From positions 248,001 through 312,000 of the forward strand of contig NZ_OAML01000002.1 in assembly GCF_900199435.1 (NCBI RefSeq): a stretch of DNA of 64,000 bases, in the 5' to 3' direction. Below are positions 42,846 through 51,930 of this stretch, piece after piece (within the stretch, counting starts at the first letter, position 1; the number at the start of each line of letters is the position of its first letter). This DNA is from Pygmaiobacter massiliensis (lineage in GTDB: Bacteria > Bacillota > Clostridia > Oscillospirales > Ruminococcaceae). A program made the position numbers and the translations under genes. The notes below the pieces were generated by a model, which worked only from the letters and a program-made list of their open reading frames with translations, did not search any database and was not told the origin of the DNA.

Positions 42846-42886
42846 TGGGCTTTTGAGCCACGCCGGTGCAACTCCGGCAAAGCCCA
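42846..42886 (+). ncRNA. Compact structured leader upstream of the tail chaperone
   Basis: The outer helix TGGGCTTT/AAAGCCCA (846-853 with 879-886 of the 42-kb segment) is perfect, and the inner helix GCCGG/CCGGC has loop TGCAACT. The inner helix stacks directly on the 3' side of the outer one, leaving an 8-nt bulge TGAGCCAC on the 5' side. The fold begins 8 nt past the GC-rich hairpin and ends about 12 nt before AAAGGAGG of the chaperone gene. It could control chaperone translation. Confidence 0.45.
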
Positions 42887-42910
42887 CACAGTTATAAAGG
42901 AGGCTTTACT

Positions 42911-43258
42911 ATGAAAATCAATGGAATTGAGTTCAGCTTTTCTGCTGCCAATGCAAAAGATCTTGAACGGATGGAAGCCGCGCATCTGCTGTCAGAGAAA
43001 GAGTCGGCAGCCGAGAAGCTGCGCATTGAAAAAGAACACATCACAAGTTTGCCGGAGATTATCCGCGGCCAGTGCAAGATAGTGATGAACTTTATCGACC
43101 GCACGTTGGGCGACGGTGCGAGTCAAAAGCTCGGTCTTGATGGTAATGATCTGAACGACTGCAAGCGTGTGTGCAGCGCGATTCTCTGTGCAACGCAAAA
43201 CGAGTATAAAGCACTTGGACTTTACACTGCCGCGCGGGTACAGCGCAATGCGTTATAA
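42911..43258 (+). CDS. Tail assembly chaperone
   Basis: This 115-residue helical protein (MEAAHLLSEKESAAEKLRIE, LPEIIRGQCKIVMNFIDRT) lies between the tube gene and Gp15, the place of the lambda gpG equivalent. AAGGAGG lies upstream of the ATG at 42911. It overlaps the next gene by 11 nt in another frame. Confidence 0.75.
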   Translation: MKINGIEFSFSAANAKDLERMEAAHLLSEKESAAEKLRIEKEHITSLPEIIRGQCKIVMNFIDRTLGDGASQKLGLDGNDLNDCKRVCSAILCATQNEYKALGLYTAARVQRNAL

Positions 43259-43859
43259 CCTACTTATTGACGAGTTGCCGCAAGATGCCGGCGGGTTGCA
43301 GATTAATACCAGCTTTCGAGTGGGCATTTTGCTTGAGCAGTTGTTGCAGGACGAGAGCGTTTCAGATGAACAGACAGTGGATCTTGCCCTCGGACTGCTC
43401 TTTCCTCAGGGATATTCCAACAGAGAACAAGCTTGGCATGTTTTGCTTTGGTTTTTTCGCTGCGGAAAACCAGTATCGCATAGCGGCGGCACCCAGACGG
43501 CACACAGTAGCAAAGCTTACGATTTTGATGAGGACGCATCGCTTATCGTTGCAGCTTTTCAGCAGGCTTACGGCATCGACCTGACTACAGAAGACCTGCA
43601 CTGGTGGCGATTTCGAGCGCTGTTCGACGGCCTGCCGGAAAACTGCCGTATCTGCAAAATCATGGGCTACCGTACGGCTGACACCACAGACATGCCAGAA
43701 AGTGCAAAATCCTTTTACAGCAAAATGAAAGCCCGCTACGCGCTGCAAAGCCCTAAAGCAAGGCCGCATACCGCCGCAGAGCGGGATGCAGCTTTGAAAG
43801 CGAAAATAGACGAACAATTTAGAAAGGCAGAGGCATGGATAAAGAAAGAACCCCTGTAA
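43248..43859 (+). CDS. Gp15-like tail assembly protein
   Basis: This 203-residue protein has the Gp15-family pattern: YNLLIDELPQDAGGLQIN, FRVGILLEQLLQDESVSDE, ALGLLFPQGY and YDFDEDASLIVAAFQQAYGIDL, then LHWWRFRALFDGLPENC. It is a partner of the tail chaperone, acting with the tape measure protein. The ATG at 43248 is inside the preceding gene. The frame relation would need a +1 shift for fusion, so separate initiation is more likely. Confidence 0.82.
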   Translation: MRYNLLIDELPQDAGGLQINTSFRVGILLEQLLQDESVSDEQTVDLALGLLFPQGYSNREQAWHVLLWFFRCGKPVSHSGGTQTAHSSKAYDFDEDASLIVAAFQQAYGIDLTTEDLHWWRFRALFDGLPENCRICKIMGYRTADTTDMPESAKSFYSKMKARYALQSPKARPHTAAERDAALKAKIDEQFRKAEAWIKKEPL

Positions 43860-43978
43860 AGTGCCCCTACTGCGGCAAGAACGCCCCGGTTTGGCGTACC
43901 CAAAACGCCAAAGCCACCGGTATATGGGTGAAGTGCAAAAACCCTGCATGTCGGAAAGAGTTTGAAGTGAAAATATAA
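43835..43978 (+). CDS. Com-like small zinc-ribbon protein
   Basis: This 47-residue frame has CPYCGK and CKNPAC cysteine pairs, forming one zinc ribbon. It starts at an ATG with AAGGCAG upstream and overlaps the Gp15 gene end by 25 nt. It resembles phage Mu Com, which activates translation of a neighbouring gene. Function here is unknown. Confidence 0.65.
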   Translation: MDKERTPVKCPYCGKNAPVWRTQNAKATGIWVKCKNPACRKEFEVKI

Positions 43979-44021
43979 GCCTGTGCCATTGTGCCCGCGC
44001 TCCTTAGGAGGTGGGTATCAT

Positions 44022-45911
44022 TTGGCAGACTTTACAGTAAAGGGCGACACTAGCCTAGACGCCAGCGGGTTTAATGGCGGTATTTCTGCCATGACCGTTG
44101 CTGGCGGCAACCTAATTAGCTCTTTTGTGCAAAAGGTAGCCTCAGCAGGCGTAGAGATTGCCAAATCATTCATGAGCATCGGTGTAGGCTTTAATGCACA
44201 GCTGGAAACCTACACTACCAACTTTACAACGATGCTGAATGGCAACGCTGAGGCCGCGAGTACATTACTGGGTGAGCTGCGAGAACTGGGTGCATCGACT
44301 CCCCTTGCTATTAATGATTTGACCAATGCCGCCCAAACTTTGCTGTCTTTTGGCGCAGCCGACGCCAGCAGCATGACGGATACTCTGCGCATGATTGGCG
44401 ACGTATCGCTGGGTAACGCTGAAAAACTAAAATCGCTTTCTCTTGCCTATGGCCAGATGGTCAGCACCGGCAAGCTGCAGGGCCAAGACCTGTTGCAGAT
44501 GATAAATGCTGGCTTTAACCCGTTGCAGGAACTTTCTGAAATGGGTTATGGCACAATGGCATCACTCAAGGAGAAGATGTCGGACGGCGCTATTTCGGTT
44601 GAAATGGTGCAAGCTGCTTTCGAGCATGCAACCAGCGAAGGTGGCAAGTTCTACAATGCGATGGAAAATGCCAGTCACACCTTTGCAGGCCAACTCTCTA
44701 CGCTGAAAGACAATGCAACCTCCCTGGCGGGAGATATCACCAAAGGGCTAACTGATAACCTGTCTAAGAATGTATTGCCAATGGCTATCGGCTGGGTTGA
44801 TAAGCTGCAAACAGCTTTTACCCAAAATGGTACCGCCGGTATGGCCTCTGCGGCTCTGGATATTGCACAAGGGCTAATCGTCAATCTCATGGACGCCGGG
44901 CAGTCGCTCTTTGATTCTGGACTTGAGATGATTGACCAGGTTGCTGCTGGGCTCGTCGAGGGTGTACCACAGTTTCTGTCTCATGCATTGCCGATGATTG
45001 AGCAGTTCACTGCAAATCTGCGGCAAAATGCAGGGCGACTGGTGGATAGCGGACTAAATCTTATAAAAAATCTAGTGCAAGGCCTTATCGCAGCTCTGCC
45101 GGATTTGATTGCTTACGTTCCGCAAATCATCATTAATATCTGCGGAGTCATCAACGACAATCTGCCCAAAATCCTTCTAACCGGCGCCAGTTTAATTTTC
45201 GAGCTTATAAAAGGTATCATTGGCGCAGTGCCTGATCTGATTGCAAACTTTCCTAAAATCGTCCAAGCCATTGTTTCGGTGTTCACGGCGTTCAACTGGA
45301 TAAACCTTGGTAAAAACCTAATCAAGTTTATCGCAGACGGTATTAAGGCGCTCTTTCATGCGCCTGTTGAAATTGCCAAGAACATCGTAAACAGCATCGT
45401 CAAAACGTTTAAGGATGGTTTCCACTGGTCCGATCTCGGCCGCAATATCATTCACGGTATCAAAGAAGGCATTACAGCAACAGCAACGCTCATCAAGGAT
45501 GCCGCGCTAAACGCTGCAAAAGCTGCCTTCGACGCAGTAAAAAACTTTTTCGGCATTAAATCACCCTCACGATTAATGCGTGATCAAATCGGTAAAATGC
45601 TGCCGGCCGGCATGGCTGTTGGCGTCGAGGAATCCACTCCGCAGGCAGTGAGCGCGGCCCGAGCATCTGCGACGGACATGGTAGAAGCTGCCCGCGCTGC
45701 TGTAGATGACGCGCAGTATGGAATTGCTGTTTCCGCCTCGGATGCCATGCAGCAAGTAGCTGCGTTTTCTGTCCCGCCGGCTCCAGCCGCAGCCCCTAGT
45801 GCAACCACTAATTTTTATCAGACCATTCATACACACGATAGCCTTTCCCCCGCTGAATTAACGCGGGAGGCTGAAGATTTTATGGAAAGGAACCGCTGGA
45901 AAAACCCATGA
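44022..45911 (+). CDS. Tape measure protein
   Basis: This 629-residue protein sets tail length. It has the tape-measure domain (ASTPLAINDLTNAAQTLLSFG, SLSLAYGQMVSTGKLQGQDL), a hydrophobic middle (AALPDLIAYVPQIIINICGV, LLTGASLIFELIKGIIGAV) and a phage-type C-terminus with KNFFGIKSPSRLMRDQIG. The TTG at 44022 has TAGGAGGT upstream; a longer reading lacks a site. It is short for the family, predicting a tail of about 95 nm. Confidence 0.92.
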   Translation: MADFTVKGDTSLDASGFNGGISAMTVAGGNLISSFVQKVASAGVEIAKSFMSIGVGFNAQLETYTTNFTTMLNGNAEAASTLLGELRELGASTPLAINDLTNAAQTLLSFGAADASSMTDTLRMIGDVSLGNAEKLKSLSLAYGQMVSTGKLQGQDLLQMINAGFNPLQELSEMGYGTMASLKEKMSDGAISVEMVQAAFEHATSEGGKFYNAMENASHTFAGQLSTLKDNATSLAGDITKGLTDNLSKNVLPMAIGWVDKLQTAFTQNGTAGMASAALDIAQGLIVNLMDAGQSLFDSGLEMIDQVAAGLVEGVPQFLSHALPMIEQFTANLRQNAGRLVDSGLNLIKNLVQGLIAALPDLIAYVPQIIINICGVINDNLPKILLTGASLIFELIKGIIGAVPDLIANFPKIVQAIVSVFTAFNWINLGKNLIKFIADGIKALFHAPVEIAKNIVNSIVKTFKDGFHWSDLGRNIIHGIKEGITATATLIKDAALNAAKAAFDAVKNFFGIKSPSRLMRDQIGKMLPAGMAVGVEESTPQAVSAARASATDMVEAARAAVDDAQYGIAVSASDAMQQVAAFSVPPAPAAAPSATTNFYQTIHTHDSLSPAELTREAEDFMERNRWKNP

Positions 45912-46771
45912 CTGAAAATGCTGTTTTCATCTATGAATCTGCTGGCAAATCGGTGGTATTCTCAAAAGATTCTTCGTTTTGGATTTCTTCTGTTACTGGC
46001 GTTTCAGGTAATTCCGTCGCAATCAGCGAGTCCCAAGGTGCCGGGCAAATTGGTAGCACCATTAACAACCAATCGGTGCAGCCTCGTGACATCACAATGA
46101 ATGGTGTGCTGCTTTATGATGCAGAACCCAATCGCCGCGCGGTACTTTCTTGCATTTTGCCGGGGATAGTAGGCCGTCTTACCATTATTGACCGCGGCGA
46201 AAGTTGGTACATAGAAGGTGCACCGAAAAAGACACCGGAATTTTCTGATGGCGCTGGCATGCAGAACTTCCAATTCTCGTTGCGATGTCCATATCCGTAT
46301 TGGCGTACCGTTGCATCTGTCCCCTCACAGATTGCAGGACTGACAAAGCTGTTTCGGTTTCCCTTAAATACCGGCGGTCGGTGGTATCTCTCGCAATATT
46401 CAAACAGCCTATTTACCACCGTCCACAACAGCGGCGGCGCGGCCACTGAGTTTGACATTACCTTTACTGCAGCAACACAGGTCACGAATCCTGAACTGTA
46501 CCATGTGGAGCGGCAGAGCTATATCAAGATTAATAAAGTAATGGCGGCTGGCGAGCAGATTACCGTTTCCACGGTGTATGGCCGCAAAGGCGTAACGCTG
46601 CGGCTCGCTGGGGGCACCGAAGCCAACGGCTTCAAATATCTGGACATTGGCAGCGATCTCAACATGCAGCTAGATCCCGGCAACAACACGCTGCGCTGCG
46701 CCGCCGAAAACAACCGCGAGGGCCTGCGTGTGCAGATTCTCGCGCCGAAAGGAGTGCTGCCGGGTATATGA
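45908..46771 (+). CDS. Distal tail protein (Dit-like)
   Basis: This 287-residue protein follows the tape measure gene, the usual place for Dit. It has a beta-rich N-terminus (SFWISSVTGVSGNSVAISESQG), MNGVLLYDAEPNRRAVLSCI and FQFSLRCPYPYW. It probably forms the ring hub of the baseplate. ATGA overlaps join it to both neighbours. Confidence 0.82.
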   Translation: MTENAVFIYESAGKSVVFSKDSSFWISSVTGVSGNSVAISESQGAGQIGSTINNQSVQPRDITMNGVLLYDAEPNRRAVLSCILPGIVGRLTIIDRGESWYIEGAPKKTPEFSDGAGMQNFQFSLRCPYPYWRTVASVPSQIAGLTKLFRFPLNTGGRWYLSQYSNSLFTTVHNSGGAATEFDITFTAATQVTNPELYHVERQSYIKINKVMAAGEQITVSTVYGRKGVTLRLAGGTEANGFKYLDIGSDLNMQLDPGNNTLRCAAENNREGLRVQILAPKGVLPGI

Positions 46772-47853
46772 CACTCTACGTTTACAATGCCTCGCTTGAG
46801 CGCATTGGTCTAATTGAAGATATTCGCAGCCTGCAATGGCTGAGTGAATACCAGGATGCCGGAGAAGTAAAGCTCGTGTGCTCGGCTACGAAAAAGAACA
46901 CTGCTTTGCTTGTGGATGGCAACCGACTTTACTGCACCGAGCACCCGGAAAGCGCAGTCATCCGCGAAGTTACACTCGAGGACAAAGGCAAAGATGCCAC
47001 GCTGACTGTGCGTGCACCGCTCTCTGTCTCACGCTGGGCAGATCGCATCGTGATGGCAACCGAGAATATTTCCGGTGTGGAAAGCGGCATGCTGGGCCTT
47101 ACCACAAAGCACCGCAGAGGGCTGCCCGGCGCCTCGGCCGCAGCCAAAGGATTTGTAGCAAAGACCGATACCCAAATTACTTGGGGCAGCGTCTTAGCTG
47201 CTGAAATCAGCCTTGCGACCGCTTCCGGCCTGGGCTTTCGCGAAACATTCGCGCCGGAAACAGGCGTGGAAACCTTTGAGGTGTATCAGGGCACTGACCG
47301 CACGACCAGCAACGGATACAACGGCTATTTCGGCGATGACATCGACAACCTCTCGAACCTCAAAATCGTGCAAGGCTCTGCCGATTGGAAAAACGTCGCC
47401 GTCGTAGGCGGCCAGGGCGAAGGCGCAGCGCGCAAAATCATTACCGTTACGCTCGGCAGCTATGCCGGAGATGACCGCCGCGAGCTTTGGGTGGATGCCA
47501 AAGACATTGCCCAAACCTACCAGGTGGCAACACCAGATGGACAAGGTGGTTACACCTATTCCGAAGCTACTTACACCGACAGTCAGTACACTGCTCTACT
47601 TGAGGCGCGCGGACTGGAAAAGCTGGCAGCGCAGCTCAAAACGCTGGAAGTATCGGCTGCGCTGGGGCAAGGCTTAATGCTTTACGGCCAGGATTACTTC
47701 CTGGGCGACATTGTGCCGCTGAAAATCACCCGGTATGGTCTGCGGCTATCTGCACGGGTTTCTGCTGTGCGTACCGTATATGAAAAAACGGGCAAATCGG
47801 TCAATGCGATTCTTTCTGATTTTGCTCTTGAAAAGGAGGCTACGAGCCTATGA
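46768..47853 (+). CDS. Baseplate/tail-tip hub protein (gp37-like)
   Basis: This 361-residue protein has the pattern of siphovirus Gp37-like tail-tip proteins: LYVYNASLERIGLIEDIRSL, WLSEYQDAGEVKLVCS, ENISGVESGMLGLTTK and GLRLSARVSAVRTVYEKTG. It follows the Dit gene and precedes the fibre gene. It forms part of the tail tip. Confidence 0.82.
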   Translation: MTLYVYNASLERIGLIEDIRSLQWLSEYQDAGEVKLVCSATKKNTALLVDGNRLYCTEHPESAVIREVTLEDKGKDATLTVRAPLSVSRWADRIVMATENISGVESGMLGLTTKHRRGLPGASAAAKGFVAKTDTQITWGSVLAAEISLATASGLGFRETFAPETGVETFEVYQGTDRTTSNGYNGYFGDDIDNLSNLKIVQGSADWKNVAVVGGQGEGAARKIITVTLGSYAGDDRRELWVDAKDIAQTYQVATPDGQGGYTYSEATYTDSQYTALLEARGLEKLAAQLKTLEVSAALGQGLMLYGQDYFLGDIVPLKITRYGLRLSARVSAVRTVYEKTGKSVNAILSDFALEKEATSL

Positions 47854-49040
47854 TTTGTTTTCCTCTCGACAATACCGAATATGGCGCTGAAGCGCTTGGT
47901 GCATATCTTTGCACCAGAACTCGTGGTGTCTTTTCGGCTGAAACTAATCTCGCTGTCACTGCTACAAGCGGTATGTCGGTCACTGTCTCCCCTGGTCTTG
48001 CATGGCTAAAGTATGCAGAATACTGGGGCACCTGTGCCTTGCAGCCCCAGCCTTTAACACTTTCGATTGAGGTAGCCGATGGCGCTCTTGCCCGCATTGA
48101 CGCCGTGGTCTGTCGGCTCGACAAAATCAAAAACTGCGCAGAAATCACCGTAAAGAAAGGAGCATATGCTTCTGCGCCTACCGTGGTGGCGCCAGTGCGC
48201 AACGACAACTACGACGAGATCTATCTTGCGACAATTAATGTCACTCCCGGCCTCATTGCTATTTCTCAGGAGCAAATTACAGACCGGCGACTTGACCCGA
48301 GCGTATGTGGTCTAATGGCCGACAGCATCACAGAAATTGACACTGCTGCCATTCATGCGCAGGTTGCCGGGCTGATTGCTTCGCTCCAAAAAGCCCTGGC
48401 AGATGTGTTTGGCGGTGCCTTGCCGGACAAGTCCGTCACTGAGCCCAAGATTGCGGATGGTGCCATTACTACGCCTAAATTCGCAGCAGATGCAAAAGTG
48501 CCAAACGCTGGTTACGCTAGTGAGTCTGGAATGGCTACCACAAAACTCCTCGTCAACAATGACTTTCTATCCATCAACACTGCCGGCGACTTTTCAAGTG
48601 AAGATATGAAGCCTAGTGTGTTTGGTAGCGAGACCGCTGATACTTCCTACACTAACTGCCCTCCCGGCATTAAAGGTGCTTTCTATGGCTACCGTGAAGT
48701 GTGGAAATCCTCTCAAGTTATTACTGTCCACTTAGTTGAGTCTTTCCCTGTTCCGGGAAGAGTCTGGTCTAATGGATATGACACAAACACAAAAGTGTGG
48801 TTTGGCTGGCAAGAAAATGGCGGTACTAACAAGTATGTGCGTGATTACGCATGGCCCATTTCTCGTATGGGTGGCTTTGACTCATTTAAGAACGAAGCTG
48901 CTACTGCTGCACAAGCCTATTACTTAGGCTTTAATGGCGGTGCTAACACTGTACTGGCTGTCCCTGCTGCTAAGATGGCAGCCAGGGCAAGTAATATCTC
49001 GATGGGTTCGGACGGCCGGCTCTGGATTAGCTATTCGTAA
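47850..49040 (+). CDS. Tail fibre / receptor-binding protein
   Basis: This 396-residue protein has an N-terminal baseplate-anchor part (MSVTVSPGLAWLKYAEYW, IARIDAVVCRLDKIKN in shortened form) and a central helical linker (VAGLIASLQKALADVFGGALPDKSVTEPKI). The C-terminal beta-rich receptor-binding head includes WSNGYDTNTKVWFGWQENGG and NISMGSDGRLWISYS. It is the likely host receptor-binding protein. It overlaps the hub gene by 4 nt. Confidence 0.78.
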   Translation: MICFPLDNTEYGAEALGAYLCTRTRGVFSAETNLAVTATSGMSVTVSPGLAWLKYAEYWGTCALQPQPLTLSIEVADGALARIDAVVCRLDKIKNCAEITVKKGAYASAPTVVAPVRNDNYDEIYLATINVTPGLIAISQEQITDRRLDPSVCGLMADSITEIDTAAIHAQVAGLIASLQKALADVFGGALPDKSVTEPKIADGAITTPKFAADAKVPNAGYASESGMATTKLLVNNDFLSINTAGDFSSEDMKPSVFGSETADTSYTNCPPGIKGAFYGYREVWKSSQVITVHLVESFPVPGRVWSNGYDTNTKVWFGWQENGGTNKYVRDYAWPISRMGGFDSFKNEAATAAQAYYLGFNGGANTVLAVPAAKMAARASNISMGSDGRLWISYS

Positions 49041-49052
49041 GGAGGCGGCGCA

Positions 49053-49541
49053 ATGGCAGGAGGCATCTTTTTTAATAACGTTGCGCAAAGCGGCCTTTTT
49101 TACAATGGCGCAGAGCAACGCGAATGTTATTTCAACAATGTCCTTAACTGGAAAAAGGAACTCACGCTATTTTACAATGGCGCCTTCGGTGGGCTCGGCA
49201 CACCTGTAAAAAAGTATGTGGAAGGGTCAGCATGGCAAGCTAGCCAGATATCTGGTGCCAATTGGCTGATTAACTGCGATGGTCGAGCTGACTGGTGGTT
49301 TCCCATCGCTACTTCCGGATACAGCACATTAAATATTCAGGTCGTAGGTCGCGAAGGCGCTGGTCAATGCTTTATGTTTGCCACGACTGGAAGTACCGAC
49401 AAGTGGGGCGTAAATGCTGAACATGTCCGAGAAATCACTACTCCCGGTACATACACTCTTCCAGTTTCAGCAGGTGCTATCTCTATCGGTGTTGAGGCAC
49501 TTCGTGGCGGCGTGTATATCTCAAATATGTGGCTTAGTTAA
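49053..49541 (+). CDS. Small tail-fibre-associated protein
   Basis: This 162-residue protein is rich in aromatics and Gly (GIFFNNVAQSGLFYNGA, LTLFYNGAFGGLGTP). It ends in a beta-sandwich-like segment (ITTPGTYTLPVSAGAISIGVE). It follows the fibre and may be a carbohydrate-binding accessory or tip protein. GGAGG precedes the ATG. Confidence 0.6.
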   Translation: MAGGIFFNNVAQSGLFYNGAEQRECYFNNVLNWKKELTLFYNGAFGGLGTPVKKYVEGSAWQASQISGANWLINCDGRADWWFPIATSGYSTLNIQVVGREGAGQCFMFATTGSTDKWGVNAEHVREITTPGTYTLPVSAGAISIGVEALRGGVYISNMWLS

Positions 49542-49563
49542 AGATTATTAGGAGGTTCTAACA

Positions 49564-49965
49564 ATGCTAAAACTCACACTCGCAGACAAATCCGAATACG
49601 AGGTACTACCGCAAAGCACTGCGGTCTATCCTTCTTTTTCTACCAATGCCCGAAACCGCATGGAGATTCACATGCGGGAAGATCTCATGACACTGGAACA
49701 GCTGGATTCGCTTTTTTCGGACAAAAAGAAAACGGACACCATCACTCTCACTGAGATTGATGAGTCCGTGGAGCCTAACAAGGTCAAGCACTCTCTGATT
49801 TACAGCAAATACAACTATGTCACCTCGGTCGGCAAAGAAATCGTGACCATTCCGAATTTTACTGACGCAAGCACTCCGCCGGTTACGGAAACGCATCTTG
49901 TCGTCAAGCTGGAACAGCTCACCTACACCGAGCAGCAACTGGAGGCACTGGGAATTAAAGTGTAA
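49564..49965 (+). CDS. Phage tail-region protein, unknown
   Basis: This 133-residue beta-rich protein (MLKLTLADKSEYEVLPQST, ETHLVVKLEQLTYTEQQLEALG) has AGGAGG upstream. Similar proteins are common in Clostridia phages next to the tail fibre and before the lysis genes. No function is known. Confidence 0.6.
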   Translation: MLKLTLADKSEYEVLPQSTAVYPSFSTNARNRMEIHMREDLMTLEQLDSLFSDKKKTDTITLTEIDESVEPNKVKHSLIYSKYNYVTSVGKEIVTIPNFTDASTPPVTETHLVVKLEQLTYTEQQLEALGIKV

Positions 49966-49998
49966 CACCCTATCTCAAAGGGCTACAAACTTTTATTT

Positions 49999-50151
49999 TT
50001 AGGACGGTGAAAGCGGAACGCCGCTGACGTGCAAGTATAAATTTGCGCACTCCTGTTCAAATACAGGCTCATTCGTCGGCTGTGTAGTTTCTTTACTGCA
50101 CGACACCAACAACAATGCCATCATAATAGCAAAAAGTATTTTCTTCCGCAC
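49999..50151 (-). CDS. Small lipoprotein encoded against the late operon
   Basis: This 50-residue product starts at a GTG with GAGGTG upstream. It has a short signal peptide with lipobox LLLVSCSK, then a short external part (TTQPTNEPVFEQE). It is in the only minus-strand frame among the tail/lysis genes, which suggests expression from its own promoter in the lysogen. Small phage lipoproteins of this kind can block superinfecting DNA entry; that role is inferred. Confidence 0.55.
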   Translation of the reverse strand: MRKKILFAIMMALLLVSCSKETTQPTNEPVFEQECANLYLHVSGVPLSPS

Positions 50152-50241
50152 GACGATACACCTCTTTGGACATAGTGTGGTGTGGATTGAGCCCATTATT
50201 CTTTAGCAAGCCGATAAAACGAACAATAGAAAGGACGTAAC

Positions 50242-50919
50242 ATGATCACAATCAACGAAAGCATTCTTCCGATCAGCGCAGCACGCTGCGGCAAAAAGCT
50301 GCGTGCCTTTAGCGGTATCACCATCCACGAAACCGCAAACAAGGCAGCCACGGCGACTGCGAAAAACCATATGGTATATATGACACGCAACGGTGGCAGT
50401 GCAAAGGAATGCAGCTACCACTACGTTGTGGACGAAGCCGAAGTGTATCATCTTGTGCCAGACGGTGAAGTGGCATGGCATGCCGCAGACGGTGCAAACG
50501 GCAAGGGCAACAATGAAACGATTGCGATTGAAATTTGTGTGAACGTCGGCGCAGACTTTGCACAGGCATGTAAGAATGCAGCGTATCTTGCTGCTGCTCT
50601 GCTGCATGAGCGTAAAATCAAAACTGTGTCCGGCTACATTTTCGAGCACCACGATTTTTCTCGAGATAAAAAGAACTGCCCGGCGCAGTTACGTGCAGGC
50701 CAGTGCGGCGGCATGACATGGCTACGTCAGAAAGCACAGCAGTACTTAGATGAAATGTGGAATGTCGGTACCGCACCTGCTCAGCCTGTGCCGACACCTA
50801 ACAATAAGCTGTACCGCGTACAGGCTGGTGCTTTCTCTTCGGAGCAGTCTGCTAAGGCGTACGCGGCAAAGCTTAGCGCACAGGGTATTCAGTGTTTTGT
50901 GACCGATGTGGAGGTGTAA
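50242..50919 (+). CDS. N-acetylmuramoyl-L-alanine amidase (endolysin)
   Basis: This 225-residue endolysin cuts the amide bond between muramic acid and the peptide stem. It has an Amidase_2 domain: TIHETAN with zinc-binding H29, the YHYVVDEAEVYHLVPDGEV segment, and EHHDFSRDKKNCP with the second zinc site. The C-terminal SPOR-like domain (LYRVQAGAFSSEQSAKAYAAKL) may bind denuded glycan. It precedes the holin by 1 nt. Confidence 0.95.
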   Translation: MITINESILPISAARCGKKLRAFSGITIHETANKAATATAKNHMVYMTRNGGSAKECSYHYVVDEAEVYHLVPDGEVAWHAADGANGKGNNETIAIEICVNVGADFAQACKNAAYLAAALLHERKIKTVSGYIFEHHDFSRDKKNCPAQLRAGQCGGMTWLRQKAQQYLDEMWNVGTAPAQPVPTPNNKLYRVQAGAFSSEQSAKAYAAKLSAQGIQCFVTDVEV

Positions 50920-50920
50920 C

Positions 50921-51412
50921 ATGGAAGAAAAGCGCAATATCTTTGCAGTGATCAAAGGCGGCATCGTGGGTACAGCAACAGCCTTTACCGCTGCCTTTGG
51001 CTGGATTGGTTGGCTTGTCGTAGGCTGGATTTGTTGCATGGCATTGGACTGGATTTCGGGCTCTGCTGCCGCAAAGAAAAACAAGGAGTGGAAGTCTAGC
51101 ACTGCGAGAGACGGCATCTGGCACAAAGCTGGGATGATTCTTGTGGTCATTATTGCAGCAATCGTAGACGGAATACTCGGTCAAATCGTCAACAACATTC
51201 CCGGATTTACACTTCCCTTTACCTATGGCATGATGGTTTTTCCAGTGGTAATCTGCTGGTATATTTTCACGGAACTCGGCAGCATCTGCGAGAATGCAAA
51301 CAAAATGGGCACTCGCATTCCTGACTTTTTAATCAGTCTTCTTTCCGCTGGAAAGCTCGGCACCGAAAACGTCTGGGACAATATTCTCAAGAAGCCTAGC
51401 AAAAAAGAATAG
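50921..51412 (+). CDS. Phage holin (holin_4 family)
   Basis: This 163-residue holin makes membrane lesions that release the amidase. It has three hydrophobic segments (GWIGWLVVGWICCMALDWISG, WHKAGMILVVIIAAIVDGI, YGMMVFPVVICWYIF) and the DWISGSAAAKKNKEWKSS stretch typical of toxin-secretion/phage-lysis holins. The ATG at 50921 has GGAGG upstream. Confidence 0.94.
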   Translation: MEEKRNIFAVIKGGIVGTATAFTAAFGWIGWLVVGWICCMALDWISGSAAAKKNKEWKSSTARDGIWHKAGMILVVIIAAIVDGILGQIVNNIPGFTLPFTYGMMVFPVVICWYIFTELGSICENANKMGTRIPDFLISLLSAGKLGTENVWDNILKKPSKKE

Positions 51413-51414
51413 AG

Positions 51415-51458
51415 ACAGGCAAAGCCCCCGGCTAATGAAGGCCGGGGGCTTTGCCTGT
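51415..51458. terminator. Strong terminator after the lysis cassette
   Basis: A perfect 18-bp GC-rich stem ACAGGCAAAGCCCCCGGC with its complement (51415-51432 with 51441-51458) lies just past the holin stop. T enrichment is modest (TGTTATAG), but the stem is the strongest in the window. It separates the late operon from the AT-rich cargo. Confidence 0.85.
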
Positions 51459-51930
51459 TATAGACATATTGGTGTCCCATCATTCTCACTACCAACTAGT
51501 TCAAAACTAGTACGAATAGCTTCTACGGTGTGCTCTCACATGCTCCCACTTTCCTAAGCGAAAACAAGAATATGCTCTTATTTTTGATAAACTAGATATC
51601 ATATTCACCCTTTCTACATGTAATTATGTAAAAGAATGATAAAACAATTAAATCTTAACAAGAATTAACCTTGTGTCAATCATTTTACTTACATAGAACG
51701 CTATAGAAAAAGGCCATGATTTACTTGAAAATATCGCAAGCCTATGAGTAAACGTAAAGTTCATTCTGACACTAGTTAAATGGATAGAGCAAAAAGCGGA
51801 AGGTACAGCAAAATTAGCGAAATAATGTATATAAAATAAGGTCTCTAGTATATTCGTTCTGTAGGCCCTATTTCTTGCACTATTGAAATCAAAGAAAACA
51901 ATATTGCATATTAAAGATCATATCAAATAA
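51459..51930. other. AT-rich spacer
   Basis: No gene, RNA fold or repeat was recognised in these 472 bases. They start the right-hand cargo region, whose base composition differs from that of the late operon. Confidence 0.6.

Noticed and set aside
43167-43258. Programmed frameshift joining the tail chaperone and Gp15 frames
   Set aside because: The two frames are related by +1, not the usual -1, and no slippery heptamer was seen in the overlap. Gp15 has its own ATG.
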